A stretch of 64,000 bases of DNA from Streptococcus oralis. GTDB taxonomy: Bacteria; Bacillota; Bacilli; Lactobacillales; Streptococcaceae. The position numbers were made by a program, and so were the translations under genes. Below, in pieces: positions 16,278-26,441 of the stretch. The stretch's first letter is position 1; each line of letters starts with the position of its first letter. The notes below the pieces were generated by a model, which searched no databases, was not told the origin of the DNA, and worked only from the letters and a program-made list of their open reading frames with translations. The stretch spans positions 310,001-374,000 of the forward strand of contig NZ_CP065707.1 in NCBI RefSeq assembly GCF_016028255.1, given 5' to 3'.

Positions 16278-17507
16278 ATGTCTTCACATCCAATTCAGGT
16301 ATTCTCAGAAATTGGGAAACTGAAAAAAGTTATGTTGCACCGTCCAGGCAAAGAGTTGGAAAACTTGTTGCCGGACTATCTCGAAAGGCTTCTTTTTGAT
16401 GACATTCCATTCTTGGAAGATGCTCAAAAAGAACATGACGCATTTGCTCAAGCTCTTCGTGATGAAGGAATTGAGGTCCTTTACCTAGAGCAATTGGCTG
16501 CTGAATCATTGACTTCCCCAGAAATCCGCGATCAATTTATCGAGGAATATTTAGACGAAGCCAACATCCGTGGTCGTCAAACCAAGGCGGCTATTCGTGA
16601 ATTGCTTCACGGTATCAAGGACAATCAGGAATTGGTTGAAAAAACTATGGCAGGGGTTCAAAAAGTTGAATTGCCGGAAATTCCTGAAGAAGCAAAAGGC
16701 TTAACTGACTTGGTTGAGTCAGACTATCCATTTGCTATCGACCCAATGCCAAACCTCTACTTCACTCGCGACCCATTTGCAACTATTGGTAATGCCGTAT
16801 CGCTTAACCACATGTATGCAGATACTCGTAACCGTGAAACTCTTTATGGTAAATACATTTTCAAACACCATCCAATCTATGGTGGAAAAGTAGAATTGGT
16901 CTACAACCGTGAAGAAGATACTCGTATTGAAGGTGGAGATGAGCTCGTTCTTTCTAAAGACGTTCTCGCAGTAGGTATTTCTCAACGTACAGACGCAGCT
17001 TCGATTGAAAAACTCTTGGTGAACATCTTCAAGAAAAATGTTGGCTTCAAGAAAGTATTGGCATTTGAATTTGCTAACAACCGTAAATTCATGCACTTGG
17101 ATACTGTCTTCACCATGGTTGACTATGACAAGTTCACAATTCACCCAGAAATCGAAGGTGATCTTCGTGTGTACTCTGTCACTTATGAAGATGAAAAACT
17201 CAAGATTGTTGAAGAAAAAGGTGACTTAGCTGAACTTCTTGCAAAGAACCTCGGCGTAGAAAAAGTTCATTTGATCCGTTGCGGTGGTGGCAATATCGTA
17301 GCAGCTGCGCGTGAACAATGGAATGATGGCTCCAACACTTTGACAATCGCACCTGGTGTAGTCGTCGTTTATGCTCGCAATACCATTACCAATAAGATCC
17401 TAGAAGAATACGGGCTTCGCTTGATTAAGATTCGCGGAAGCGAATTGGTTCGGGGCCGTGGTGGACCTCGTTGTATGTCTATGCCATTTGAACGTGAAGA
17501 AGTATAA
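16278..17507 (+). CDS. arcA: Arginine deiminase
   Basis: A 409-residue cytoplasmic enzyme that hydrolyses arginine to citrulline and ammonia, the first step of the ADI pathway. Motifs include the N-terminal [15 protein letters not shown], the FTRDPFA segment, and the C-terminal catalytic Cys399 in [19 protein letters not shown] lies 8 bases before the ATG. arcB follows after 57 bp. Product ammonia counters acid stress, and later steps give ATP. The promoter has a CcpA site over its start point. Length and catalytic residues are intact. Confidence 0.98.
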   Translation: MSSHPIQVFSEIGKLKKVMLHRPGKELENLLPDYLERLLFDDIPFLEDAQKEHDAFAQALRDEGIEVLYLEQLAAESLTSPEIRDQFIEEYLDEANIRGRQTKAAIRELLHGIKDNQELVEKTMAGVQKVELPEIPEEAKGLTDLVESDYPFAIDPMPNLYFTRDPFATIGNAVSLNHMYADTRNRETLYGKYIFKHHPIYGGKVELVYNREEDTRIEGGDELVLSKDVLAVGISQRTDAASIEKLLVNIFKKNVGFKKVLAFEFANNRKFMHLDTVFTMVDYDKFTIHPEIEGDLRVYSVTYEDEKLKIVEEKGDLAELLAKNLGVEKVHLIRCGGGNIVAAAREQWNDGSNTLTIAPGVVVVYARNTITNKILEEYGLRLIKIRGSELVRGRGGPRCMSMPFEREEV

Positions 17508-17564
17508 TCGCTGTTCAGTATTTGTCAATAAAAAATGTAAAAAATAGAAAGAGGAAATAATAGA

Positions 17565-18581
17565 ATGACACATTCAGTATTCCAAGGACGTAGCTTCTTA
17601 GCAGAAAAAGACTTTACTCGCGCAGAGTTAGAATACCTTATCGGTCTTTCAGCTCACTTGAAGGATTTGAAAAAACGCAATATCCAACACCACTACCTTG
17701 CTGGTAAAAATATCGCTCTCCTGTTTGAAAAAACTTCTACTCGTACACGTGCAGCCTTTACAACTGCAGCTATTGACCTTGGTGCTCATCCAGAATACCT
17801 CGGAGCAAATGACATTCAGTTAGGTAAAAAAGAATCTACTGAAGATACTGCAAAAGTTTTGGGTCGTATGTTTGACGGGATTGAATTCCGCGGCTTCAGC
17901 CAATGTATGGTTGAAGAATTGGCAGAATTCTCAGGTGTTCCAGTATGGAATGGTCTAACTGACGAATGGCACCCAACTCAAATGCTCGCTGACTATTTGA
18001 CAGTTCAAGAAAACTTTGGTCGTTTGGAAGGCTTGACATTGGTATACTGTGGTGATGGACGTAACAACGTTGCCAACAGCTTGCTGGTAACAGGTGCTAT
18101 CCTTGGTGTTAACGTTCACATCTTCTCACCAAAAGAACTCTTCCCAGAAAAAGAAATCGTTGAATTGGCTGAAGGATTTGCTAAAGAAAGTGGTGCACAT
18201 GTTCTCATCACTGAAGATGCTGACGAAGCAGTTAAAGGCGCAGACGTTCTTTACACAGACGTTTGGGTATCTATGGGTGAAGAAGACAAATTCGCAGAAC
18301 GCGTTGCACTTTTGAAACCTTACCAAGTCAATATGGACTTAGTGAAAAAAGCAGGCAACGAAAACTTGATCTTCTTGCACTGTTTACCCGCATTCCACGA
18401 CACTCACACTGTTTACGGTAAAGATGTTGCTGAAAAATTTGGCGTAGAAGAAATGGAAGTAACAGACGAAGTCTTCCGCAGCAAGTATGCTCGTCACTTT
18501 GACCAAGCAGAAAACCGTATGCACACTATCAAAGCTGTTATGGCCGCTACTCTTGGAAATCTCTACATTCCTAAAGTATAA
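17565..18581 (+). CDS. arcB: Catabolic ornithine carbamoyltransferase
   Basis: A 338-residue enzyme that splits citrulline with phosphate to ornithine and carbamoyl phosphate. The carbamoyl-phosphate motif FEKTSTRTR (about 50-58), the conserved HPTQ ([10 protein letters not shown]) and the ornithine site HCLPAFHD are visible. AGAGGAA precedes the ATG. It is second in the arc operon, and its catabolic role follows from position between arcA and arcC. Confidence 0.98.
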   Translation: MTHSVFQGRSFLAEKDFTRAELEYLIGLSAHLKDLKKRNIQHHYLAGKNIALLFEKTSTRTRAAFTTAAIDLGAHPEYLGANDIQLGKKESTEDTAKVLGRMFDGIEFRGFSQCMVEELAEFSGVPVWNGLTDEWHPTQMLADYLTVQENFGRLEGLTLVYCGDGRNNVANSLLVTGAILGVNVHIFSPKELFPEKEIVELAEGFAKESGAHVLITEDADEAVKGADVLYTDVWVSMGEEDKFAERVALLKPYQVNMDLVKKAGNENLIFLHCLPAFHDTHTVYGKDVAEKFGVEEMEVTDEVFRSKYARHFDQAENRMHTIKAVMAATLGNLYIPKV

Positions 18582-18603
18582 AACTTACTCGTATACACAA
18601 CAC

Positions 18604-18752
18604 AGGGGTTGAGACGAAAGCTATGATAGCTTATCAGTTCTAGCGAAAGAAAGCACGGATCCTCTTTGACAAATTTGCCACCTTACTCTTGTCATCTTCC
18701 TGCTTCCTAGTCTCATTCTGATAAACGTCGGCTATGCGTTCAACCCCTTTTA
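18604..18752 (+). repeat. Long imperfect inverted repeat between arcB and arcC
   Basis: The outer arms AGGGGTTGA (18604-18612) and TCAACCCCT (18740-18748) are exact complements and are followed by TTTT. Inside, TTATCAG (18631-18637) pairs with CTGATAA (18718-18724), and AAGCTAT/ATAGCTT (18618-18632) can form a separate hairpin. The 293-bp gap has no reading frame. It could be a folded mRNA segment, a partial terminator, a small RNA, or a remnant of a small mobile repeat. I do not recognise BOX or RUP sequence in it. Confidence 0.6.
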
Positions 18753-18874
18753 CTAGTAGTAATGACTAATTTGTCTTTTGAAAAGACGCTACCTCCACTT
18801 CATATTTTATCATCATACCTGCCTGTAGCTCTTAGAGTTCTGTCAGGTTTACCATATTAAAGAAAGGAGAGCTC

Positions 18875-19822
18875 ATGTCTCATAGAAAAATCGTCGTTGC
18901 TTTAGGCGGAAATGCCATCCTCTCCACTGATCCATCTGCCCAAGCTCAACAAGCTGCTCTGGTAGAAACAGCTCGTCATCTGGTCAAGTTGATTCAAAAC
19001 GGAGATGAACTGATCATCACTCACGGAAATGGTCCTCAGGTGGGTAATCTCTTGCTTCAACACTTGATGGCAGATTCGGAAAAAAATCCTGCCTTCCCAC
19101 TTGATTCTTTGGTTGCCATGACCGAAGGTAGTATCGGTTTTTGGCTACAATGTGCTCTTGATAACGCATTACTCGATGTAGGGCTTGATAAAAATGTCGC
19201 TTCTGTTGTTACCCAAGTTATAGTAGACAAAGCGGACCCTGCCTTTATCAATCCTACCAAACCAATCGGTCCATTCTACTCAGAAGAGGATGCTAAAGCT
19301 GAGAGCGAAAAAACAGGAGCAACCTTCAAAGAAGATGCTGGTCGTGGCTGGCGTAAAGTAGTAGCTTCACCAAAACCAATCGACATCAAAGAAATCAACA
19401 GCATCCGCACCTTGCTTGATAATGGTCAAGTTGTCATCGCAGCAGGTGGAGGAGGTATCCCTGTTGTCAAAAATGAAAACGGTTACTTAAGTGGAGTCGA
19501 AGCCGTTATTGATAAAGACTTTGCGTCTCAACGACTAGCAGAACTCGTCGAAGCTGACCTCTTTATCGTCCTTACTGGCGTAGATTATGTTTATGTCAAC
19601 TACAATAAACCAGACCAAGAAAAACTTGAACACGTTACTGTCAGTCAACTAAAAGAATACATCAAGCAAGGACAATTCGCACCAGGTAGCATGCTACCAA
19701 AAGTCGAAGCTACTATCGATTTTGTAACCAACCGCCCAGAAGGCAAGGCTGTTATCACTTCCCTCAGCAATCTAGGCGCCTTGATCGAGTCCGAAAGCGG
19801 AACAATTATTGTTAAAGACTAG
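18875..19822 (+). CDS. arcC: Carbamate kinase
   Basis: A 315-residue amino-acid-kinase-family enzyme that transfers phosphate from carbamoyl phosphate to ADP, giving the ATP yield of arginine breakdown. The N-terminal [10 protein letters not shown], the HGNGPQVG loop and the AAGGGGIPV segment are diagnostic. AAAGGAGAG precedes the ATG at 18875. It is separated from arcB by a long structured gap and is followed by arcD after 97 bp. Confidence 0.98.
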   Translation: MSHRKIVVALGGNAILSTDPSAQAQQAALVETARHLVKLIQNGDELIITHGNGPQVGNLLLQHLMADSEKNPAFPLDSLVAMTEGSIGFWLQCALDNALLDVGLDKNVASVVTQVIVDKADPAFINPTKPIGPFYSEEDAKAESEKTGATFKEDAGRGWRKVVASPKPIDIKEINSIRTLLDNGQVVIAAGGGGIPVVKNENGYLSGVEAVIDKDFASQRLAELVEADLFIVLTGVDYVYVNYNKPDQEKLEHVTVSQLKEYIKQGQFAPGSMLPKVEATIDFVTNRPEGKAVITSLSNLGALIESESGTIIVKD

Positions 19823-19919
19823 CCATTTTAACCCAAGTACAAGCTCTAACTAGGAGTACTCAGGTAAACCAACATCATTCGTTTTTATACTTTGTGGCAT
19901 AGTTTAGGAGGAAAAACAA

Positions 19920-21431
19920 ATGAGTGAAAAAACAAAAAAAAGGTTCCAAATGCCTTCATCTTACACTGTTTTGATCATTATTATTGCCATCATGGCAATC
20001 TTAACTTGGATCATTCCAGCAGGTAAGTATGACACGAACGAAGCAGGTGACCTCATTGCAGGTACCTATCAAACTGTTGAATCTAATCCCCAAGGGATTT
20101 ACGATATCCTAATGGCTCCGATTCGGGCGATGCTCGGTCACGAACCAACTAAAGCCGCTATTGACGTAGCCTTCTTCATCCTCATGGTTGGAGGATTTCT
20201 AGGTGTCGTCAATGCGACAGGCACATTAGATGTTGGTATTGCCTCTATTGTTAAGAAATACAAAGGACGCGAAAAAATGCTGATCCTCATCCTCATGCCC
20301 CTCTTTGCGCTTGGAGGAACAACTTATGGTATGGGTGAAGAAACCATGGCATTTTATCCACTCCTTGTTCCTGTTATGATGGCTGTTGGTTTTGATAGCA
20401 TTACTGCCGTTGCCATCATCCTACTAGGTTCTCAAGTTGGCTGTCTTGCCTCTACTCTCAATCCCTTTGCTACTGTTATTGCTTCTGATACCGCAGGTGT
20501 GTCATCTATGGACGGGGTTATCCTTCGTATCATCTTCTGGTTTGTTATGACAGGTATTAGCACATACTTTGTTTACCGCTATGCGGAAAAGATTCAAAAA
20601 GATCCTACAAAATCACTTGTTTATTCTCAACGTGAAGAAGACCTTAAACACTTCAATGTCACTGATAACGAAAATGCTCCATCTGTCTTGAACAAGAAAC
20701 AAAAACATGTTCTTGCCTTGTTCATCTTGACTTTCATCATCATGATCGCCAGCTTTATCCCTTGGGTAGACTTGCATATCACTATATTTGAAGATTTCAA
20801 GAATTGGTTGATTGGTCTCCCTGTTATTGGCGGAGCTATCGGTTCATCTGCTCTACCATTCGGTAGCTGGTACTTCCCAGAAGGTGCAATGCTCTTTGCT
20901 GTGATGGGTATTCTTATTGGTGTTGTTTACGGTCTCAAGGAAAGCAAGATTATCTCTACCTTTATGGCTGGTGCAGCAGATCTTCTCACCGTAGCCTTGA
21001 TTTGTGCAGTAGCTCGTGGTATCCAAGTTATCATGAACGACGGTATGATTACTGCAACTATTCTACACTGGGGTGAAGTCGGACTTCAAGGTCTCTCTTC
21101 TCAGGTCTTCATCGTTTTGACCTACCTCTTCTACCTTCCTATGTCATTCCTTATCCCATCTTCATCTGGACTTGCTAGTGCTACAATGGGAATCATGGCA
21201 CCACTTGGTGAGTTCGTTAACGTAAAACCTAGTCTCATCATCACTGCCTATCAATCTGCATCTGGTGTACTAAACCTTGTCGCTCCAACTTCTGGTATCG
21301 TTATGGGGGCTCTCGCGCTCGGCCGTATCAGTCTAGGAACTTGGTGGAAATTTGTTACTAAACTCATTGTCGTTATTGTCATTGTAAGCATACTTCTTCT
21401 TATCCTAGGTACCTTCCTACCATTCCTTTAG
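19920..21431 (+). CDS. arcD: Arginine/ornithine antiporter of the YfcC family
   Basis: A 503-residue membrane protein with about a dozen hydrophobic segments, starting after a strong AGGAGG site. It belongs to the YfcC/C4-dicarboxylate-carrier-like family, not the APC-type ArcD of Pseudomonas. Its place directly after arcABC supports electroneutral exchange of external arginine for ornithine, the transport step of the pathway. Conserved polar stretches within the membrane part ([30 protein letters not shown]) are typical. The cytoplasmic loop near residues 220-260 is highly charged. Confidence 0.9.
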   Translation: MSEKTKKRFQMPSSYTVLIIIIAIMAILTWIIPAGKYDTNEAGDLIAGTYQTVESNPQGIYDILMAPIRAMLGHEPTKAAIDVAFFILMVGGFLGVVNATGTLDVGIASIVKKYKGREKMLILILMPLFALGGTTYGMGEETMAFYPLLVPVMMAVGFDSITAVAIILLGSQVGCLASTLNPFATVIASDTAGVSSMDGVILRIIFWFVMTGISTYFVYRYAEKIQKDPTKSLVYSQREEDLKHFNVTDNENAPSVLNKKQKHVLALFILTFIIMIASFIPWVDLHITIFEDFKNWLIGLPVIGGAIGSSALPFGSWYFPEGAMLFAVMGILIGVVYGLKESKIISTFMAGAADLLTVALICAVARGIQVIMNDGMITATILHWGEVGLQGLSSQVFIVLTYLFYLPMSFLIPSSSGLASATMGIMAPLGEFVNVKPSLIITAYQSASGVLNLVAPTSGIVMGALALGRISLGTWWKFVTKLIVVIVIVSILLLILGTFLPFL

Positions 21432-21453
21432 AACAAAGTGTGAGGTAAAACGA

Positions 21454-22782
21454 ATGACCGTCTACATCACTGACTCCATTAAACAGAGCTTTATACAGAG
21501 TCTAAAGACTCTCATCTCCTACCCATCTGTCCTCCAAGAAGGGGAAAATGGGACACCTTTTGGACAAGCTATTCAAGACGTTCTAGAAAAGACGCTGGAA
21601 ATCTGCCGTGAACTTGGCTTTAAAACTTATATTGATCCCAAGGGCTATTATGGTTATGCAGAGGTTGGTGAGGGAGAACTCCTTGCCATCCTCTGCCACT
21701 TAGATGTTGTGCCTGCAGGAGATTTGTCAGATTGGCAATCTCCTCCATTTGAAGCAACTATCAGAGAAGGCAAACTCTATGGACGAGGGGCACAAGACGA
21801 CAAAGGTCCTTCACTCGCAGCTCTCTACGCAGTGAAAAGCTTGCTTGACCAAGGCATCCAATTTAAGAAGCGCGTGCGTTTTATCTTTGGTACGGATGAA
21901 GAAACTCTTTGGAGATGTATGGCACGCTACAACGCCCTCGAAGAACAAGCCAGCATGGGATTTGCACCAGATTCGTCATTTCCTTTGACATACGCTGAAA
22001 AGGGGCTCCTTCAAGTCAAGCTTCATGGCCCCGGTTCTGATCATCTCAAGCTCGATGTCGGAGGTGCCTTTAATGTCGTACCAGATAAGGCAAGTTACCA
22101 AGGTCCTCTTTATGAAGCGGTTTGTAGAGGTTTGAAGGAAGCAAATTTTGATCACCAAACCACAGACCAAACCGTGACCGTACTCGGGGTACCTAAACAC
22201 GCCAAAGATGCTAGTCAAGGTGTCAATGCAGTCATTCGACTTGCTAGTGTGCTCGCGCCTCTCCAACCCCACCCTGCCCTCCATTTTCTAGCCGACAAAG
22301 CAGGGCAAGATGGTAGAGGGCTTGGAATCTTTGGAGAAGTTGCTGATGAACCGTCTGGTTCCCTTTCCTTTAATGTTGCAGGGTTGACCATCAATCCCGA
22401 TCGCTCCGAGATTCGGATCGATATACGCATACCTGTGCTAGCAGATAAGGAGAAACTGGTGGCACAGCTCACCCAGTGCGCCAAAGACTACCAACTTGAC
22501 TACCAAGAATTTGACTATCTAGCACCCCTCTATGTCGCAAGAGATAGCCAACTTGTTACTACCCTTATGCAAGTCTACCAAGAAAAAACCGGAGATAAAA
22601 CTCCTCCTCTTTCATCAGGTGGTGCTACCTTTGCCCGCACCATGCCAAACTGTGTAGCCTTTGGCGCTCTTTTCCCAGGAGCACAACAAACTGAGCATCA
22701 GGCAAATGAAGCAGCTGTCCTAGACGATCTATATCGCGCTATGGACATCTACGCAGAGGCGGTTTACCGTCTCGCAACCTAA
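21454..22782 (+). CDS. M20-family metallopeptidase (PepV-like dipeptidase)
   Basis: A 442-residue cytoplasmic peptidase that ends the arc operon, 22 bp after arcD. The M20 zinc and catalytic motifs are visible: [11 protein letters not shown] (metal His and the base-positioning Asp), [10 protein letters not shown] (bridging Asp), GTDEET (base Glu and metal ligand), and a late His in EHQANE. PepV-like enzymes cleave dipeptides. In the arc context it may release arginine or other amino acids from imported peptides; this is inference from position. Confidence 0.9.
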   Translation: MTVYITDSIKQSFIQSLKTLISYPSVLQEGENGTPFGQAIQDVLEKTLEICRELGFKTYIDPKGYYGYAEVGEGELLAILCHLDVVPAGDLSDWQSPPFEATIREGKLYGRGAQDDKGPSLAALYAVKSLLDQGIQFKKRVRFIFGTDEETLWRCMARYNALEEQASMGFAPDSSFPLTYAEKGLLQVKLHGPGSDHLKLDVGGAFNVVPDKASYQGPLYEAVCRGLKEANFDHQTTDQTVTVLGVPKHAKDASQGVNAVIRLASVLAPLQPHPALHFLADKAGQDGRGLGIFGEVADEPSGSLSFNVAGLTINPDRSEIRIDIRIPVLADKEKLVAQLTQCAKDYQLDYQEFDYLAPLYVARDSQLVTTLMQVYQEKTGDKTPPLSSGGATFARTMPNCVAFGALFPGAQQTEHQANEAAVLDDLYRAMDIYAEAVYRLAT

Positions 22783-22803
22783 CCAGATAATCGTTTCTAC
22801 CAA

Positions 22804-22834
22804 AAAAATCCCGCAGATTTGCGGGATTTTCTCT
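22804..22834. terminator. Bidirectional terminator between arc operon and adcA
   Basis: AAAATCCCGC and GCGGGATTTT form a perfect 10-bp stem with a 6-base loop; A and T tracts flank it. It separates the convergent arc and adc operons. Confidence 0.93.
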
Positions 22835-22838
22835 TACA

Positions 22839-24344
22839 TCAATGCGCCAACATTTCTTGGGCGATTTCTTGACCAGATAGGTTATCTGGGTAGTAGGTTG
22901 GCCAGTTGTCCATCTCTTCAAAGAGAGCTTCTTGGCTGGTGCCTCCAAAGAAGATATGGAAATGTTCTGCTTTAACTGGGGCGATATTGTGGTCACTAAA
23001 CTGAACATACTTGAACTGTCCAGCATCCGCATCTGTCGCTTCAAAGAGGAAGCGCACACCACGATTGCCTTTCTTATAAGTCAAGATTTTCTTGCCGACA
23101 TACTTGTAGGTGAATTTCTTGCTTTGGCCACCTTGAACAAATTCCATAGTGTTATCAGTAATGTTGATCTTAGTCACATCTGTCTGATAACCTTTTCTAT
23201 AGTAGGCCTTGTACTCATTCTTAGTCATCTTACCAGTCAACTTAGCCTTGTAATCAAAGACTTGATCGAAGGTTCCATCCTCAAGGAAAGGATAAACTGA
23301 CTGCCAGTTACCAGTATAGTCACTCAAGGTGCGGTCCTTGACGTCAGCATCCTCAAAGTAACCATTGTGAACTGTCTGGGTATTTTCTTCCTTCTCTGGC
23401 TCGATTTCTGGTCCTTCTTGGTCTGTTGTTTGTTTCAAAGCCTTGAGGTTTTTCTCCATCACGGAGATATAGTCCTCACCGGCCTTGGTTGCTTCTTCTG
23501 TCAGACTTTCTAGCGGATTGAGCACGTCTAGTTTGACGCCTGTTTCTTTTGAGAGTGTATTGGCGAGGGCTTGTGAGGCATTTTCTTCAAAGTAGATATA
23601 AGAAATCTTGTTTTTCTTAATATACTCTGTCAATTCTGCCAAACGTGCTGCTGATGGTTCTGCATCTGGTGAGAGACCTGAGATGGATACTTGCTTGAGA
23701 CCGTAGTCCAAGGCAAGGTAGTTAAAGGCAGCGTGCTGGGTCACAAAGCTCTTTTGTTTGGCTTGAGACAAGCCATCTGTGTAGGCCTTGTCCAAGGCTT
23801 GCAATTTTTCGATATAGGCAGCCGCATTCTTCTCAAAAGTCTCTTTTTTATCAGGATAATCTGCTGACAAGCTGTCACGGATATGCTCTACCAGTTTGAT
23901 GGCGCGTGCTGGTGAAAGCCAAACGTGGGGATCGTAGTCGTGATGGTGACCCTCACCGCCATGATCATGCCCTTCCTCTTCTTCCTCACCACCTGGCAAG
24001 AGAAGCATATCACCTGTCGCCTTGATAGTTTTCACTTTTTTCTTATCCAAGGATTCTAACAATTTTGGAACCCAAGTTTCCATATTTTCATTTTCATAGA
24101 CAAAGGTATCTGCGTCTTGGATTTTGGCAACTGCCTTGGCAGACGGTTCATACTCATGGGGTTCCGTACCAGCACCGATTAGAAGTTCTACATTAGCAGT
24201 ATCTCCTGCGACTTGTTTGGTAAATTCGTAGACAGGGTAAAAGGTTGTCACGATATTGAGTTTCCCATCTGCCTGTTTTTGATTGGAACAAGCCACTAAA
24301 AACAGGGCACATAGACTAGCTAATAGTAAGCTAATTTTTTTCAT
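22839..24344 (-). CDS. adcA: Zinc-binding lipoprotein AdcA with ZinT domain
   Basis: A 501-residue lipoprotein (lipobox Cys19 in LVACSNQ). The N-terminal cluster A-I zinc-binding domain contains a histidine- and glutamate-rich loop around residues 115-140 (HDHGGEGHHHD), and the C-terminal ~180 residues are a ZinT-type zinc-binding domain. It delivers Zn2+ to the AdcBC transporter. It is the last gene of adcRCBA, 9 bp after adcB, read from the AdcR-controlled promoter near 26370. Confidence 0.97.
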   Translation of the reverse strand: MKKISLLLASLCALFLVACSNQKQADGKLNIVTTFYPVYEFTKQVAGDTANVELLIGAGTEPHEYEPSAKAVAKIQDADTFVYENENMETWVPKLLESLDKKKVKTIKATGDMLLLPGGEEEEEGHDHGGEGHHHDYDPHVWLSPARAIKLVEHIRDSLSADYPDKKETFEKNAAAYIEKLQALDKAYTDGLSQAKQKSFVTQHAAFNYLALDYGLKQVSISGLSPDAEPSAARLAELTEYIKKNKISYIYFEENASQALANTLSKETGVKLDVLNPLESLTEEATKAGEDYISVMEKNLKALKQTTDQEGPEIEPEKEENTQTVHNGYFEDADVKDRTLSDYTGNWQSVYPFLEDGTFDQVFDYKAKLTGKMTKNEYKAYYRKGYQTDVTKINITDNTMEFVQGGQSKKFTYKYVGKKILTYKKGNRGVRFLFEATDADAGQFKYVQFSDHNIAPVKAEHFHIFFGGTSQEALFEEMDNWPTYYPDNLSGQEIAQEMLAH

Positions 24345-24353
24345 TTCATTCTC

Positions 24354-25160
24354 CTATTTGATAAAACGTTTCAGTAGACTGACTAACAAAAAGACAGCTA
24401 CAAAGATAATGGTGATACTAGCGCTGGCAGGTGTTTCCGCATAGTAGGAAATATAGAGACCTGCCACCATTCCCAAAAAGCCAATAGCGCTGGCTAGTAA
24501 CATAACGGATTTAAAGTTTTTCCCCAGACGAAGGGCAATACTAGCTGGCAAGACCATAATGGTCGATACCAGAAGAGCTCCTGCAGCTGGAATCATAAGG
24601 GCAATGGCCACCCCTGTCACCATGTTAAAGAGGATAGACATGGTACGAACGGGCAAGCCATCCACAAAGGCCGTGTCCTCATCAAAGGTCAGGATATACA
24701 TTGGTCGCAAGAATAAGAAAGTCAAGAGTAAAACGACCGCAGCAATGGCAAAGAGGAAAATCACCTGCTCCTGGCTAATGGTCACAATCGAACCAAAGAG
24801 ATATTGGTCCAAACTCATGGAACTAGAACTTTTCCCCTTACTCATGACGATAAGGGAGACTGCAAGCCCTGTAGACATGAGGATGGCAGTCCCGATTTCC
24901 ATAAAGTTCTTATAGACTGTCCGGAGATACTCTAGAAAGACCGCAGCGATCAAGACAATGGCAATGGTTGAAATAGTTGGAGAAATTCCCAAAACCAGAC
25001 CAAAGGCAACCCCTGACAGAGAAACGTGACTGAGGGTGTCGCTCATGAGGCTCTGACGACGTAAGATAAGGAAGGTCCCAAGAACTGGAGAAAAGAGACT
25101 CATGGCAATAACTGCCAAGAAGGCTCGCTGCATAAAGTCATATGATAACAAACTAAGCAT
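24354..25160 (-). CDS. adcB: Zinc ABC transporter permease
   Basis: A 268-residue permease of the ABC-3 (ZnuB) family with about eight hydrophobic helices. The conserved segments [14 protein letters not shown] near residues 40-52 and a glycine-rich C-terminal half mark the family. It overlaps the end of adcC by 8 bases, so translation is coupled. It forms the membrane channel for zinc delivered by AdcA. Confidence 0.97.
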   Translation of the reverse strand: MLSLLSYDFMQRAFLAVIAMSLFSPVLGTFLILRRQSLMSDTLSHVSLSGVAFGLVLGISPTISTIAIVLIAAVFLEYLRTVYKNFMEIGTAILMSTGLAVSLIVMSKGKSSSSMSLDQYLFGSIVTISQEQVIFLFAIAAVVLLLTFLFLRPMYILTFDEDTAFVDGLPVRTMSILFNMVTGVAIALMIPAAGALLVSTIMVLPASIALRLGKNFKSVMLLASAIGFLGMVAGLYISYYAETPASASITIIFVAVFLLVSLLKRFIK

Positions 25161-25857
25161 GTTCCACCTCCTGGTCGCTTTCGTGAACGTTGAAACAACG
25201 CCATGGCGAATCTTGGTTACGAACTAGATGAATATTGCGATCCGCATAGTCCTTGACTTCCTCAGGGTCATGGGTAATCATCAAAACAGCCTTACCATGA
25301 TGGTGGGCACTATGGTGCATGAGTTCGTAAAATTCATTTTTGCTTCCAGCATCCATCCCTGTCGTCGGCTCATCCAAGACGAAGATATCTGGGTCAGAAG
25401 CAAACATCCGAGCAATCACTGCTCGTTGCTTTTGCCCTCCCGAAAGGGAACCAATTCGTTTGTCACGGTGTTCCCACATACCAACTGAGTCTAGACTGGC
25501 CTTGATATGTTCCTCATCATGAGCATTCAAGCGACGGAACCAGCCCTTTCGCGGATAGCGACCCGACTTGACAAATTCATAAACCGTACTTGGAAAGCCA
25601 GCATTAAAACTAGCTATCTGCTGGGGAAGATAGGCTATCCTAAGTTTTTTCCCATGAGTATTTGTCTTTGAGATGGTTACCTTGCCAAATCTTGGTTGCA
25701 AGATGCCTAGGCTCGCCTTGATAAGCGTTGTCTTGGCAGCCCCATTTTCACCAGTCAGGGTGACAAACTCCCCACTATCAACACTATAGTTGATGTGCTC
25801 GAGGACAGGTTCCTTGTCATAATAGAAAGACAAGTCCTCTACTGTAATATACCGCAT
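25153..25857 (-). CDS. adcC: Zinc ABC transporter ATPase
   Basis: A 234-residue ATP-binding subunit. The Walker A reads GENGAAKT, with Ala in place of the usual Ser or Gly before Lys, as I recall for streptococcal AdcC. The ABC signature is LSGGQKQR, followed by Walker [12 protein letters not shown] and the switch His in ITHD. Its start codon shares a base with the end of adcR. It powers zinc uptake with AdcA and AdcB. Confidence 0.96.
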   Translation of the reverse strand: MRYITVEDLSFYYDKEPVLEHINYSVDSGEFVTLTGENGAAKTTLIKASLGILQPRFGKVTISKTNTHGKKLRIAYLPQQIASFNAGFPSTVYEFVKSGRYPRKGWFRRLNAHDEEHIKASLDSVGMWEHRDKRIGSLSGGQKQRAVIARMFASDPDIFVLDEPTTGMDAGSKNEFYELMHHSAHHHGKAVLMITHDPEEVKDYADRNIHLVRNQDSPWRCFNVHESDQEVEHA

Positions 25858-26297
25858 TATTTAATTTCTCCTACTAAAGCAGTTAAAAACCGCTGGATAA
25901 CTTCTTGTTCATTTGGAGTAAACTGACTTGCTACTTGTTCATAGGCTAAGAGAGTGTGTTCATGATGATGGTGGTGTTCCTCTGCCACCGGTCGAGCTAG
26001 CTCTGTCAGTTGATAAAAGATCACGCGCGCATCCTTTGGATCTCTGGATGTCTCTAACATACCCTCTTTGACCAAAGACTTGATAGCCTTGGTCACTGCC
26101 GCCTGACTGACATTGAGGCGACGGGCCAACTCCGAGTTGGTTAAGGATTCTTCTGACAAGAGCATGAGGATGTGTTCCTGAGTATTGGTCAAGGCAACGT
26201 CACTCGTGCAATGCCCAATCAGAATTTCATGCTGGTTCTCCGATCTCAAGATCACCTCGTTTAAAAAGTTATCGATTTCCTGTGCAAGCTGTCTCAT
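25857..26297 (-). CDS. adcR: MarR-family zinc-responsive repressor AdcR
   Basis: A 146-residue winged-helix regulator and the first gene of the zinc operon. The zinc ligands known for pneumococcal AdcR are present at the same numbers: Glu24, His42, His108 and His112 for the main site, and Cys30, Glu41 and Glu107 for the second. The recognition helix is in [15 protein letters not shown] near-consensus AdcR box lies at its own promoter, so the operon is autoregulated. The run HHHHH at 108-112 is notable. AAGGAGTAACAC precedes the ATG. Confidence 0.97.
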   Translation of the reverse strand: MRQLAQEIDNFLNEVILRSENQHEILIGHCTSDVALTNTQEHILMLLSEESLTNSELARRLNVSQAAVTKAIKSLVKEGMLETSRDPKDARVIFYQLTELARPVAEEHHHHHEHTLLAYEQVASQFTPNEQEVIQRFLTALVGEIK

Positions 26298-26312
26298 GTG
26301 TTACTCCTTCCC

Positions 26313-26347
26313 TAGCTATCTTTTCCGTAAAAAAACTTAGATAGCTA
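26313..26347 (-). other. Hairpin in adcR 5' untranslated region
   Basis: TAGCTATCT and AGATAGCTA form a perfect 9-bp stem with a 17-base loop in the leader, ending next to the GGGAAGGAG ribosome site. No T-run follows, so it is not a terminator; it may affect translation or mRNA stability. Confidence 0.5.
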
Positions 26348-26354
26348 CCGATTC

Positions 26355-26366
26355 TTTACTGGTTAA
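26355..26366 (-). promoter_or_regulatory. AdcR operator
   Basis: TTTACTGGTTAA matches the AdcR box TTAACYRGTTAA at 11 of 12 positions. It touches the -10 element, so zinc-loaded AdcR would block RNA polymerase. Confidence 0.8.
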
Positions 26367-26393
26367 TTATATCATAAACCAAAAAAGAGTCAA
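26366..26393 (-). promoter_or_regulatory. Sigma-A promoter of adcRCBA
   Basis: TTGACT (26393-26388), 16-bp spacer, perfect TATAAT (26371-26366) with a TGa extension, on the minus strand. The -35 is embedded in the terminator of the upstream nucleotidase gene. Confidence 0.85.
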
Positions 26394-26428
26394 GGGAAAA
26401 AGGCGTAAAAACGTTTCCCTAGACTCTT
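26380..26428 (-). terminator. Terminator of 5'-nucleotidase gene, overlapping adcR promoter
   Basis: AGAGTC-TA-GGGAAA pairs with TTTCCC-TT-GACTCT, two 6-bp stems around a small internal loop, followed by TTTTTT on the minus strand. Confidence 0.8.
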
Positions 26429-26441
26429 CTAGATGTAAAAT

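Noticed and set aside
25733..25760. AdcC Walker A change (Ala before Lys) as a defect
   Set aside because: I recall GENGAAKT as the normal form in streptococcal AdcC, and all other ABC motifs are intact.
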